Positions 36,491 through 47,554 of a DNA stretch of 64,000 nt are shown here, in pieces. Source of the DNA: Larimichthys crocea (Eukaryota > Chordata > Actinopteri > Sciaenidae). A program made the position numbers and the translations under genes. Every line of letters starts with the position of its first letter. Within the stretch, counting starts at the first letter, position 1. Under the pieces are notes generated by a model. That model did no database searches. It was not told the origin of the DNA and saw only the letters and a program-made list of their open reading frames with translations. The DNA lies in contig NC_040011.1 in NCBI RefSeq assembly GCF_000972845.2, positions 26,764,379 to 26,828,378 on the forward strand, read 5' to 3'.

Positions 36491-38639
36491 CTGCAGAAAA
36501 ACACAAGGAAAAGGACACTTCATGTGTTACCACTGCTCGGACTTTTCATTTAATCTTTCACGAGGGAAGATTCATTCAACGCAACAGCAGCAAATGATTC
36601 AACATTGGGAAATTGAAAACTTCCTTTCTTTGAGAATGGCTCGGAGGCCAGATATGTTACAATTTCCTCAGAACAGGTAAACAATGCAGGGAAGCAGGTA
36701 GAGGTGTGGTAAGCTGACGAACGCGTTCAGTTATTCCCTTTGATTTCACTTGTCGTGCACACGGGGAATACTAACAATTTGTCAGCGTTGATCGATCCGG
36801 AAAAGCAAATTATATTTACTCAAATCTGGATATTCAGTGAAGGAAATGAGACCTTAATGCATCAGCTGCAACATGGGAGCAGATTACGAGCCAACAGGCA
36901 CGACACGTAAAAAGGCCACCATTCTTAAATACCAGATCACTCCCCGTCCCACAGCATTTTACTTGTGTTTCGCAGGTTACCTCTAAAATTCTGTTGCTGG
37001 TTGAAACTGTTTCATTCACACTGGAGATGAAGAGAGGCTGCCTAAATCCTTTTCAAACCTTCTCGGCACAACAGATCCACACTGACACTCCTCTCAGAAA
37101 CAAAACACTAAAGCATGCCATGGGAGATATTACAAGAAAAACAAAAAAAACAGTGACGCAGAGTCGCTGGTATATTCTGCTGTCAAACGTATTTAAAGTG
37201 CTTACGGGTTTTTGTGTGGCGTACTGCAGTGTACGTACGCTGTGCAGCTGTTTTAGGGGAAAATCACTCAAATATAGAACACGTAAATACAAGATGGGAC
37301 GATTTTGTGGTTTTGCCTATTCAATAAACAAACAGTCACAAAAACAGAGAGTCTTACTTATGCCCTGTGACCTGTTGGGCCCCCTGCGCCTGTGCCTGGT
37401 AGGCCCATTCAGTAATCCATCCATGAGGCAATCAGCTGTGACTGCTCAAATGATCTTTTATTAGTGAGCGGCTGCTGGTGGAGCCGTGCACACTGGTGAA
37501 AAGCGGATGGCTGGAAGTGAGCAAAAGTTTTGCTACTTCCTAACACCGGACAATTATTTATGTATGATTACAATAAAGCCGCCCACCTCTGGTTAAATGA
37601 GCAATACACACACCTCCCATCACAAAACATACACAATTATGATTAACAATGTGTATAATAAGTCAATCTATCTTGATGCCATGACACCACAGCAGCCCCC
37701 TGTAGAGGTGAGCACAGGACGACTACAACAAGGCCAAACAAACCTCTGTGAAAGCTTTTTTTTTAATGTGAGGAGGAGAAACATAACGACCATAATGCAC
37801 ATAATGACTGACACACCAATCTCTGCGAGCACAGAGGCTGGGAAAAAAAAGGGGCTCCGTGCAAGAGGAAGAGGGTCTGCATTCATTTCACCAACAGTTG
37901 CTCACAGCTAGTTTGTCTTTGTGCGGCGATCAGACGCGGGTTTACTCCGCCTCCATTTGAATCCATCCGCTCTGATGTAGGCCAATAAACGCATGCAGTA
38001 GTCCGTGGGTAACAGACACCCCATAAGAAGCAGTGTTGTCAAGCTCACTGAAAACAATAACACACGTCCCAATGCCATGTGTGTGTGTGTGTGTGGGGTG
38101 CACATGCATGCTGTGGCATTGTTTGCACTCACAAACAATGCGCTTTTTGTGTGTGTGTGTTGCTTCGTTATAAATATCAGCACGGGAAAAACTCTGGAGA
38201 GCTCCGTGTGTGTGTGTGTGAGGGGCTCTCAGGTGATCGCTCCATCCACACACACATACACACACACATACACACACACACACTGTGAATCCACATAAAG
38301 ACAACGAGCATGGGTTGAAATGCGTGCATGAGTGTGGATATATTACAGGAGATGTATTATCCATCACCCCCCTCTCTCGGGTGGAGTGGGGACGCAATGT
38401 GTCACATCCCCCCCTCCAGCCTGATAAGTTAAGTCAACATCGGTGCAAAGCCAAAAAAAAACAAAAAACACAACAAACAAAAGTCATAACAAAGTAACAC
38501 CGGCTGCAAACAAACAACCCATTTCACCTCATAACACGCTCTCAGGTCAAAAAAAGTAGCCAGCTGGACAACTCACTCACTCGCTAACAAGAGAGGGGCT
38601 GGGTGACACAACTTATTTTACAGGACACGCTGCTGGAGT
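36491..38639. other. First bcorl1 intron region, no coding exon recognised
   Basis: No segment on the minus strand encodes a recognisable BCOR-family N-terminus. A donor-like site at about 36,981 on the minus strand ends an open stretch, but its translation does not resemble the family. The region ends with the TG/CA cluster at 38.08-38.28 kb. Confidence 0.4.
38083..38282. repeat. Cluster of TG and CA dinucleotide tracts in opposite orientation
   Basis: Three TG runs (about 38,079-38,095, 38,148-38,160 and 38,205-38,220) are followed by a CA run with TA interruptions (about 38,248-38,282). Complementary tracts within 200 bp could pair as a hairpin or adopt Z-DNA. Confidence 0.8.
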
Positions 38640-39384
38640 GGCCACGGAAAGAAAAAAAAAAAAGGGGGCAACTCCGCTGACCGCCACCGCAGCTACCGCC
38701 GCCGCCGCCGCCGGTAGGTCCCCAGCTCCCTGCGCAGCGGAGTCTCCGCTAAGCCCCTCTCACCGCTCCCGGTGGTTTACATGTTGAGGCAGGCTACTGT
38801 TATTTATCCCCGGCCGACCTAACGTGTGGAGTGCTCCCCCCGGTCTCTCGGCCCTTTTTGGTGGACTGACTGACTGAAACACTTCGGTGTTGAAAGGCAT
38901 TCACCGAGCCCCCGCCGACCCACCGAGCCTCTCCTCTCTACCTCTCCCTCTCTCCTCTCCGTCCCCCCTCCTGCTTAAGACTCTCTCTCCCTCTCTGTCT
39001 CTCTGAAATACTGAATAATTCCCGAGCTAATCAGCAGGAGAGATACACAAATAATAAAAAAAAAAGATGTCCAATGACACAAACAGTTACGAACCCGCTC
39101 GTCCAGATGGCATGTGAACGACGAACAGGCACGACTCGGATACGGCCGTGTCCAGCCTTTCGCCTCCGCCGTCCGCGGCTGCTCACTAATTCTCGACGTT
39201 TTTTTCGGTTCTGGAAAAAAAAAAAGTCCAGAGAGGGGAGGCGGGAGGGAGATAGGGAGAGAGGAGGAGGAGGGGAGGGTAGGAGGGGGGTCGTCAAGAC
39301 AGTCCGTTTCGTATCGCCAGTCTCCAGTCTGGTGGGAGAGAGAGAGAGAGAGAGGAGAGAGAGGGGCAGAAGGGTGCTCTGTAA

Positions 39385-39405
39385 CAGCATGGGAGATGTA
39401 GTGCG
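39385..39405 (-). promoter_or_regulatory. ZNF143/THAP11-type site (SBS-like)
   Basis: On the minus strand the sequence reads ACTACATCTCCCATGCTG after CGC, matching the ACTACAnnTCCCAnnATGC core known for ZNF143 sites at vertebrate CpG promoters. Confidence 0.55.
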
Positions 39406-39455
39406 CGGCTATCCACGCCCAGGATTAGACGCTGGAGAGGCTGGGAGGGGTAAGG

Positions 39456-39480
39456 ACTACAGGTACCGGCATGCAACGCG
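39456..39480 (+). promoter_or_regulatory. ZNF143/THAP11-type site (SBS-like), opposite orientation
   Basis: The plus strand reads ACTACAGGTACCGGCATGC followed by AACGCG. This matches the ACTACA half, the spacing, the GCATGC core and the 3' GCG of the long SBS motif, with a C-to-A change in the TCCC block. Confidence 0.5.
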
Positions 39481-39545
39481 AGCTCCAGCCGCTCAAGGGG
39501 AATGAGGAGGGGAGGGGAGGGGGAAGGGGGGGTCGCGACCAAAGA

Positions 39546-39763
39546 GTGTAACGGTGCGCTAAACTGAAAAGGCTTATCGGAGTAACGAAGTAATAAACTG
39601 TATGTTGTTTGTTTTTATTTATTAATTTATTTCAAAGCAGGATGTGTGAGGAGCACTCTGCGGGGGTCTGCGTCCCACTGACAGTCAGGTCAATTAACAG
39701 AGTCAGGGCAGTGGGTGATGGCTGCTGAACGGAATTACCAAAATATTTTTTTTTGTAAAGAAA

Positions 39764-39794
<31 letters not shown>

Positions 39795-41400
39795 GGAGTG
39801 GGAGAGGTTTGGGTCTGTTGCAGGGGGGAATTAACACGAGGAAGCAAGACTCCGGTGCTGGAGGCACTCCAGTTGCATGCTGTAGGCTGCAGGCTGATGC
39901 AGCTCGGAGAAGATGGAGGGTGGGGGGGGGGAGCACACTAAAGCTCTTTATGCTGATTTTTGTGCAGGATTTGAAAAACCCCCCCTTAACTATGTGAGAT
40001 CAAACTGTGTGTTATATTTCAATAAGTTTGGGTACATTTCTGTTCAGTGCCACGGATCTAACTTAACACCCCCCGATTGAAGGTTTAGCTGCTATAAAAA
40101 GCTCTGGAAACACACACACACACACAAACATTTGCTCACAAGGTGACAGTAAAAATCAGGAAACTCTCTTTAGTTGGGCTGCTTGTATGATATGAGCTGT
40201 GTAACCATATAGAAAAAAAATGATATTAGAGATCTGTAGAGCCAATATTATCACTCTCATCTTACGGCTCAAAACACACAATTAATAAACGAACACAGTA
40301 ACATGACAACTTTCCTCCCTTGGATCCACACTGAATACTTATTCACTATGATAGACTACACTGTGGGCTGACTCCACTGAGCCAAACTAAACTGTATGAT
40401 TTCCTTTAGTTTGTGGAGGCCAAGGTTTTCGTCGGCGTGAAGACACTTTGTCTGCAAGGCCACCAATAGTTACCGATTGTGAATATGAACACAAAGGCTG
40501 CCACTCACTATGCAATGCACCTCCAGTTCACCGTCATTCACATCATGAAGTGAGTTGTGTGCCTGTGATCCAAGCCATGACATTTTCTGTCACAGTCAGG
40601 TCAGGTGTGGTGTGGTTAGATTTCCAAGAAAAAAAACATTCATTCAGGAGGCTTAACATTTGAATATTTAGCACTTAGATCTCTGCAAAAACAAGACAAG
40701 ATGTGCCATTTCATACAGATCATGGCCTTCAAACCATACCGAAAGTAATCCAAGCATGCTTCACACAGCACTGAGTTAAACACAGCGGTGAACAGACAGG
40801 TTATTTTCTAAATACAAAGCTCTATAAGGATGAAACAGCTCTAATATGATGCATCCCTGAGAGTTAATATCATATTTACATCATTACACCATGTGAATAA
40901 AAGCCACTTTTTACTCACAACTTCACTTTGAACGAGTGCACAGCGAAACATGAGGTCAGCTTTTTACTCAATGTCAAGTCTGACTTTAACTTAAGTTGCT
41001 AGGAAAAACAAGGACAAAGAGGAGCTGACCAGAATACACAAGGACCAACAACTCTTCATTTCAAGTATGAAAGGTGAATGACAACACATCTGCAACTTCC
41101 AGTCACACACAGGCGAAAGGGATAAAAGTTTGAAATGAATGTGTGGAGCTGATGATTTGCACTTAAATCTCCTACCAAAAAATGATAAACACCCCCACAG
41201 GATATTTAGTTCTCCTATTCCATAATCACATTTTGGCACAGGAGTTAAGCAGCACAGGTTACCCTGCTGTAATTAGGCCACTTGTCTTACCTGAAAGCAG
41301 CGTTAAGGCCTGCTGTTTACAAGGGTATCCACTCCTTTAGGCCAACAAATTTCCTACTTTTCTCAACACTTGTGGTGGTGAGGAAATAACCGTGCACACG
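39546..41400. other. Intergenic sequence, nothing recognised
   Basis: AT-rich sequence with an AAAG tract (about 39,757-39,795) and short CA tracts. No coding exon was found. Confidence 0.45.
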
Positions 41401-41556
41401 CACACACTCACACACACACACAACACACAGCGAGGCTGACATCGTCAAAGAGTTTGTTTACTGCCATGCACGATCCGTGCCGTCCCTGACCACGGAAGGC
41501 GGTGCAGGGCAAAGCAAGAAAAAAAAAAAAACCCCGATCCTGTCCGTCCACCGAGA

Positions 41557-41595
<39 letters not shown>

Positions 41596-43130
41596 GGGAG
41601 CTCAAACTATTTCGCTGCTTTCCTATCGCGGAGTGGATCGAGCCTCTAACATGCCCCCTTTCGCCATTCGCTCAGTAATGGCTGCGTGCAAAAGCAAGCC
41701 AAATCGTTGACAGATGGCCAAACGGTGAAATTGGGAAACCAAAAAAAAAAAAAAAAAAAAAAAAGGGAAGGCCGATCAGTTAAATGAATAAATGACAAAA
41801 AAAAGGCTGTAGAGAAACCGTGAAAGCAGCAAGGAGTATCACAAAGTCAGGCAGCTGACACATCGCATTGTGTCTGAGCCGGGGTAACCCGGAGACCTCA
41901 ACGACCGCGCAAGAGCTATCCCGGTAGTGACCGGCTGCTCGGGGGCTTCACCAATTATAGACGAGTTTGGTCCACAGGCTCCACATCGGGTGTCTGAAGG
42001 TGTAGGGGGGTTAAAAAAAACTTGTTATGCTTGCAATTATAAATCTCTCGAGCAGGGATGTGGTATTCCGCACATGCACTATGACAACTGCGATAGCACA
42101 GATGAAGGAAGGCACGTTGTTTATTTCGAAGGCCTGATTTTTTTTTTTTTTTTTTTTCTTGTCGTCTTCAAAAAAAAAAAAAGTGGACATACATGGTCAT
42201 CTATCTGTGAGTCCTATTGGTTGGAGATTATCGACCTTATTTAGGCCGCCATGGTTTACAGCGACGAGGATGTCCCGTCTAAGTTCGTGGTTCACCTGGT
42301 CAATATTGAATGTCGAGGCTGGGGGGAAGGCGGTGGAGGAGAGTAAAAAAAAAAATCAAGCGCATTATTCTTCCATCTTGGTATAAGTAATGAATTATTC
42401 CACTATAAAAAAAAAAAAAAAAACGAGAGGGAGGATGGCAGCCGATCACAGAAACAGTGAAGGGTGATGTTCTTGTTTGCCAGGTTAATGGATGGCCCGA
42501 TGCGCCGTCCACATGATGTTCAAATATCTGTCCGGAATGGGAAAACGCATCACTTCGTATATAGTTACTGTGTCAGCGGTTGGATAGTCTACTGCATCCA
42601 CAGTCGACACGCATGGACACGGCACACTCAAGTATGTCATCTCGATACACAACTTGGCTGTCCATACATGTGACACGATCCTACATAATGCCAGCGAGAC
42701 ATCACCGCAACTACTGTGAGCTCCTGCGAGGCACCGACAACTAGAAAAATACAGATATCCAGGTCAAAGTTTGGCAGAGTTTTACTCGCCCTCAATAGCG
42801 TTGTGCAATGCCCCCTTTAATGCCCCCTGCTCGCCCGTAACGCCTTTGTTATTAGTAATCGCATGGTATTGCACCGTCTTACCTTGCGCTCCGAGCTGTC
42901 TACAGCCACAAAGCCTGCACACAGCGCAACAAGCTATTGTTGTCTACACAGAGGCGTCCGTGCGGGGCCAGGGATGTGATTTTGAAGTAGAATGAATACA
43001 GTATGCAATTTTGGCTTGTCCTCGCGATCTTCCCTTATTGCCAGTGTTCGGTCTGCAGCAGCTGGAGATGAAAATCGCGCACCCTGGGTCCTAGCGCCGG
43101 GTAAAGCCCTACAGGTGAATAACAAACAGA
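41401..43130. other. CpG-rich patch with no recognised gene
   Basis: CpG frequency is visibly higher than in the flanks (for example 41,600-41,660, 41,880-41,960 and 42,480-42,760). The patch contains a (CAG)11 tract, a poly(A) run at about 41,741-41,764 and a poly(T) run at about 42,139-42,157. No conserved protein or splice-supported exon is seen. It may be a promoter for an unrecognised noncoding transcript or an alternative distal bcorl1 promoter. Confidence 0.4.
41561..41593. repeat. (CAG)11 trinucleotide repeat
   Basis: Eleven pure CAG units within the CpG-rich patch. A plus-strand frame reads it as polyglutamine, but there is no evidence that the frame is translated. Confidence 0.95.
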
Positions 43131-43870
43131 CTGGTGCTCGGTGGGTTTGAATCTTTAATTGCAGGGGACTTCGCTGGAGTCAGATAAATAGTCCTTCCAA
43201 GGCAGACTGTCTCCGATTTTTTTTTTTCTTCCAACCCCTCCCACGTGTTTCAACAAAGATGTGCACGTTCTGCCTGGATGACACTTCAATAATGGTGTCA
43301 ATCTGATCACACTGAGCACTTTGATGCTCTGCTGTCACGCTGAAAATGAACATTAGACTCCCAGACAATCACGCACATCATGGCACACCTCATGCTCTCA
43401 TTTAATTCCCAGTGGGCCTTCAAAATAAAGAGCTATTATAAGTGTTTAAAATGTACAACAATTGGCAGCTACTCCCACTGAAGCCAAACTTAGGCAACAG
43501 TTACATCAAACGTGTAATGTTTGATTACCATGGACATGCTGGGCACAGATTCAGGGGCCAGGAAGTCAGGGGGCCAACAGAGCCAGAGCATCTGTTTGAG
43601 GTGACTGTTAACTCTGATACTGCTGATCTGATAGTTATTTATGTATGATACACAGCTGCACAGGTCAGACTACTGTGGCTACTACATTATAACTGGTCAA
43701 GCATGTGTGACAGCTGTGTGCTTTAAAAAAATAAGAAACCTGAAAGATATGGGGATCTTTTCTGGCCTTACTACCATCATTACTTCACTTTAACTAGTAC
43801 GTCAGTATAAAACCTGCCCCCCTTTACTATTGTGTCCACCACACTTTTGTGATTCTGTGATTATTTAGGA
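43131..43870. other. Intergenic sequence, nothing recognised
   Basis: No gene or clear repeat was identified. Confidence 0.4.
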
Positions 43871-44053
43871 CCTCATGTATTTTATTTTGCTCTTCAGATG
43901 CAACTTTTTCAATTGCTTGTTTTTTCCGTACCAGGGTTGAGGGTCGGGAGTCTTGAAGGTATATTTGCTCCTTTGTCTTTTGTTTTTCTGTAAATGTTTA
44001 TATGAAAATTGGCTCCAATAAAAATATCTTTAAAAAAAGAAAAAGAAAAGAAA
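43870..44053 (+). mobile_element. Candidate retroelement 3' end with AATAAA and an A-rich tail
   Basis: The sequence ends GGCTCCAATAAAAATATC followed by TTTAAAAAAAGAAAAAGAAAAG, an A-rich tail right after a poly(A) signal. This is what a LINE or processed-transcript insertion leaves. The body before it does not encode a protein I recognise. Confidence 0.4.
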
Positions 44054-44849
44054 CCTGTTGCAGTATTAACTAATTGCAGATTGATTGGTATAGGTGTATA
44101 CATCAGGGCAGAAACGTCAAAGATGTGTTTTCAAACAGGGGGTGTCGGTGTGGATTTGTAGTGGCGGGAAAACTTGCACAGGAGCTTCTCGTCGTGTCCT
44201 GTGTGAATAAAATATTGATGTTCAGGTGCAAAATAAACATAAGCAGTGCGTGCAGCTACATATGACAGGGTGGGGGCGTTAGGTGTTTGCGTCCAGCAGA
44301 AAAATATCTCATCAGTCTATGTTTATAACCATAATAATATAATTGAATCAATGTCTGCCATCACCTGAAGATGATCCAATAATGCAGCGTCTTTAGTAGC
44401 TTTTAGTGTCTTTTTATTTCACTAATGAATCATAGATTGTTCAAAGGGAGCTCCTGTACGGTAAACAGATCTGAAACAGCTAGTCCTTGTTCTCTTGGCA
44501 ACATGACACAGACAGACTAGACGAGACACACCAGATGTTCTAAAAGTACAAATATAGAAGTTCGGTAAAACACCGGCACACAAACAAGTCTAATCAGTGA
44601 CAAAGAAGCGCACAAAGCTGGCAAGTTCTTTGTCTTTCTTTTTTACTACTTTTACATGGATACCTGTGCTGGACACCTGAGGTCAGGACCTCCTGACAAC
44701 TTATTAGTGGCTTGTAAAAGTAGCTTAAGTCGGTGAACAAATCAGGCCTGCTGTTAGTGAGTTAAAGGCCCAATTAGGACCCAAGGGTCGAGACCTAACC
44801 AGTGGGATGTGAGAATTCACCAAGAAGGAAGCAGCAACGGTCTGAAGTC

Positions 44850-45422
44850 GGGTAAGCCATGTCTCAGTGCAACAAGTTTATTAAACGGTGTGCATTGAGT
44901 CATGCTCCCCTGTGACTGGAGCAGTGACAGTATAATGAATGGACGACGTATGTGTGGCGTCACACGTGTTTCTGAAGAGCCATTTTGAAGCTCGAAATCT
45001 GTGGCTCTGGATGCCGCCATGTTGGCAGTCCTGCCTCCCCCCGCCTCCCAGCTAATCTAAAAATTGCCAAAGACGTGGATCATTTGCAAACCCGAGGCAG
45101 GCTGAATGATGCCTGGGGGCTCAAACAAGCCATTTGTAACAGCATCTTCCTGTCAATCAAAACAGCCACGATGTTAATTCTGCATAACTTAATATAATAT
45201 AAATGAATGAGTTCAATAAAAATTCACCCTCAGTACAGAGAGCAAAACTGTTTTTTGCACCACGCTGTAAACATGTTTATTTTTACTGTGAAGTTGTACA
45301 TTTTAACATGGGGGCTTATGGAGATTGGCTCGTTCTGTAGCCAGCCTCAAGTGGACGTTTGATAAACTCCATTTTTTTGGCACTTTGGCTTCATTCCACA
45401 GCCATGGAGGTTGCTGCTTGAG
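44850..45422. repeat. Dispersed percomorph repeat (CCAGCCTCAAGTGGACGTT type)
   Basis: Contains TGAGTCATGCTCCCCTGTGA, GCCGCCATGTTGG, CTGTAGCCAGCCTCAAGTGG, TTTGGCACTTTGGCTTCATT and GGAGGTTGCTGCTTG in an order I recall from many perch-like fish sequences. The class is not known to me. It abuts a MITE at 45,437. Confidence 0.5.
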
Positions 45423-45436
45423 CAGTACTTGAGATG

Positions 45437-45703
45437 TTCCTTAAAAGGTCGAATGTGTAAGATTTAGGAGCCTCTATTTACAGAATATTGCAGAAATATA
45501 AGTGTTTTTATTTACAGACACTGCAGTTTCCCTTCCACATTCACCATGTTGCACATGTTTCTACGGAAGCCCAGAACAGACAGATGCAACAAAGGCTCTA
45601 GATAGGACGCAGTGGATAGTTTCTCTATCATGCTTGGAATAGGAAGGTGAGTGAAGGGGTTTGCAATCTGCAACTACACCGCTAGATACACACTGTCCTT
45701 TAA
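45437..45703 (+). mobile_element. MITE copy with terminal inverted repeats (AAAGGTCGAATGTGTAAGATT ... CACTGTCCTTTAA)
   Basis: The most complete of three related copies in the window. The left end AAAAGGTCGAATGTGTAAG is imperfectly inverted relative to ACACACTGTCCTTTAA at the right. Internal words CACCATGTTGCACATG, GGAAGCCCAGAACAGAC and TTTGCAATCTGCAACTACAC match the family as I remember it from percomorph genomes. There is no coding capacity. Confidence 0.65.
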
Positions 45704-47210
45704 CTTTAACTGTCAGAGGCACCACAGAAATCCAGGCCTCTGCAGCCACAGATGCTGGACATTATTTAGGACAGCTTCCTCTGCTAGGAACGGACATTGC
45801 TTTCATTGAAACCCAGTTGAAGCCAGAGTGCACGGCTGGATATTGCAGGTACAAGTCATTTCCTGAAACAAAACTTGTTACTCTGGATGATCTACAGGCC
45901 TCACTATGAGCAATCATTAGAAATACTTTACTTTCTTGGAACAACCCCTAAAGAAAACTGTTGACAGTGAGATTTGTGGATTATCCTGAGTAACTGGGAC
46001 ACTGCAGCTGAGTTTTTCAAATGTAATTCTCAAACTTTTTAAGCAGCACAAATGAAACTGTATTCACACTGATTCCTCTGGGGTGGCATCAGAAGTGGGT
46101 ATTTAAAAACACTAGACATTACCTACATGACCAGACATCACTGGGATTTGGGGGAACATGTGTGCATTCTTAGTGCCAGATGTTGTGCCACTGTCTGAAA
46201 CAGAAAGACGGGTGACAGTCCTCAAGTTGTTTCTACTGTAGAGGAGACAGTTGAGACTGTTGAGAGAAACATGGATACTCCTGATAGAGATAGCTGTTTG
46301 TGTCGACTGAGACAGTCCACAGAGGCTCTGCAGGTCAGCTTCTCTGATTTTGGATTTACAAATGTGTGCAAGAAGAAGGCCATCAAAACGGCCTAAAGCA
46401 TGTAACCGCAAATGGTGTTCCCTGTTAAAACTGGGAACACGCTGCACAGTTTAAAGTCCCACTGTAGCACTGATTTAGTCACGGTGACTAATTGCAAAGA
46501 ATCTGCACTGTTCTGTACCAAACAAGGCAGGCTACCGTTGATAGTGTGCACACCTTATCTTGTAGTGTGAGGGAGATTAGGAGTGAGAATTTTTCGCCCC
46601 CGATTGAAGCTCAGATTATTCGGTGCAGTCATGACTTAAACACATTAGACTTTTATGACCTGTAGTTTCGGGTGCTTTACCACAAATATCTGAATTCACT
46701 GCTTGTCGACGACTTTAATCTTGAAAACAGACATGCATTTAAATGTGCAAAGTCTGCCGTTCCACATTCACTTTTGTGCTCGAGACAAATGCAATGGTGA
46801 CCTGTTCAAAACCTCCACGGGGAGCCTTGAAAATCCTGGTTGGTTTCACTCTATTCCACTGCTGATTTACAGCTAGTAGGTAAAGTAACATGCCAACTTA
46901 ACAATGAAATACCAAAGGCAAGAAGATGGAATAATGTAATATGTAAGAAATAACTGAAAAGGGGACCTTGGCAACAGATAGAGCCAAACATATTAAATAA
47001 CTCTACTTTGTCACACCCGATGGACACTGATTTTATTCAAACACCAAAAATAAAAATGTAAAGAAGTGAAATAACATATAGAAATGTTTTCAGCTGACAT
47101 AGAGACTACTGTTTCTTGAAACAAGCCCAAATATTGTTTAAATATTATCAATGTGGATTTAATTGCCAGAAAATCAAAGAGAACATGTTTTTTTTAGAAA
47201 CAATTAATCC
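45704..47210. other. Intergenic sequence, nothing recognised
   Basis: The short frames here (for example 46,112-46,447 minus) have no recognised similarity or splice support. Confidence 0.45.
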
Positions 47211-47386
47211 TTTAAAGGTCCTATGTGAAGAATAAATAAAATATAAAACACCTAATTATGTTTTATGGACAAACTAAATACTGGTTCTAAATAGAGCCTT
47301 TTGTGTTTTGTTTTTTTCACACTCAGAAGGATTAATCGGCAACTACACTGCTAGATGCCACTAAATCCTACACACTGGTCCTTTAA
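47211..47386 (+). mobile_element. Short MITE copy with TTTAAAGGTCC...GGTCCTTTAA ends
   Basis: Left end CTTTAAAGGTCCTATGTGAAG and right end CTAAATCCTACACACTGGTCCTTTAA form imperfect inverted repeats. It shares ACACTGCTAGATGCCACTA with the copies at 32.2 and 45.4 kb. The interior is deleted. Confidence 0.7.
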
Positions 47387-47439
47387 GTCATTTATCAAGC
47401 TGGTCGTGTGTGAGTTTTATATTGCTGTAATCTTAAGAT

Positions 47440-47554
47440 TCTGGTCTGTTGATCAGACACAATGAGATATTTGAAGATGTTACATTGGGCTTTAGGAAAT
47501 AGGATAATTAGTCAGATTAATCACTAATGAAAATAATAGTTAGATGCAGCCCAA
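47440..47554 (-). mobile_element. hAT-like MITE fragment, inverted
   Basis: Ends AATAGTTAGATGCAGCCC, the reverse of the GGCTGCANCTAA terminus seen at 338, and carries TTAGTCAGATTAATCACTAAT as in the inner terminal region. It is truncated on its other side. Confidence 0.5.

Larger units (their letters stand above)
38640..39545 (-). promoter_or_regulatory. bcorl1: CpG-rich promoter region of bcorl1 with a candidate noncoding exon
   Basis: A roughly 900-bp GC- and CpG-rich block upstream of the first recognised bcorl1 exon includes a CCG repeat (about 38,697-38,712) and a GA tract (about 39,335-39,365). On the minus strand, GGGAGCG|GTGAGA gives a good donor with the exon edge at 38,764, so a 5' UTR exon running from about 39.4 kb to 38,764 is plausible. 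Two ZNF143-type sites lie at its distal end. Strand assignment assumes it serves bcorl1; divergent transcription is also possible. Confidence 0.6.
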
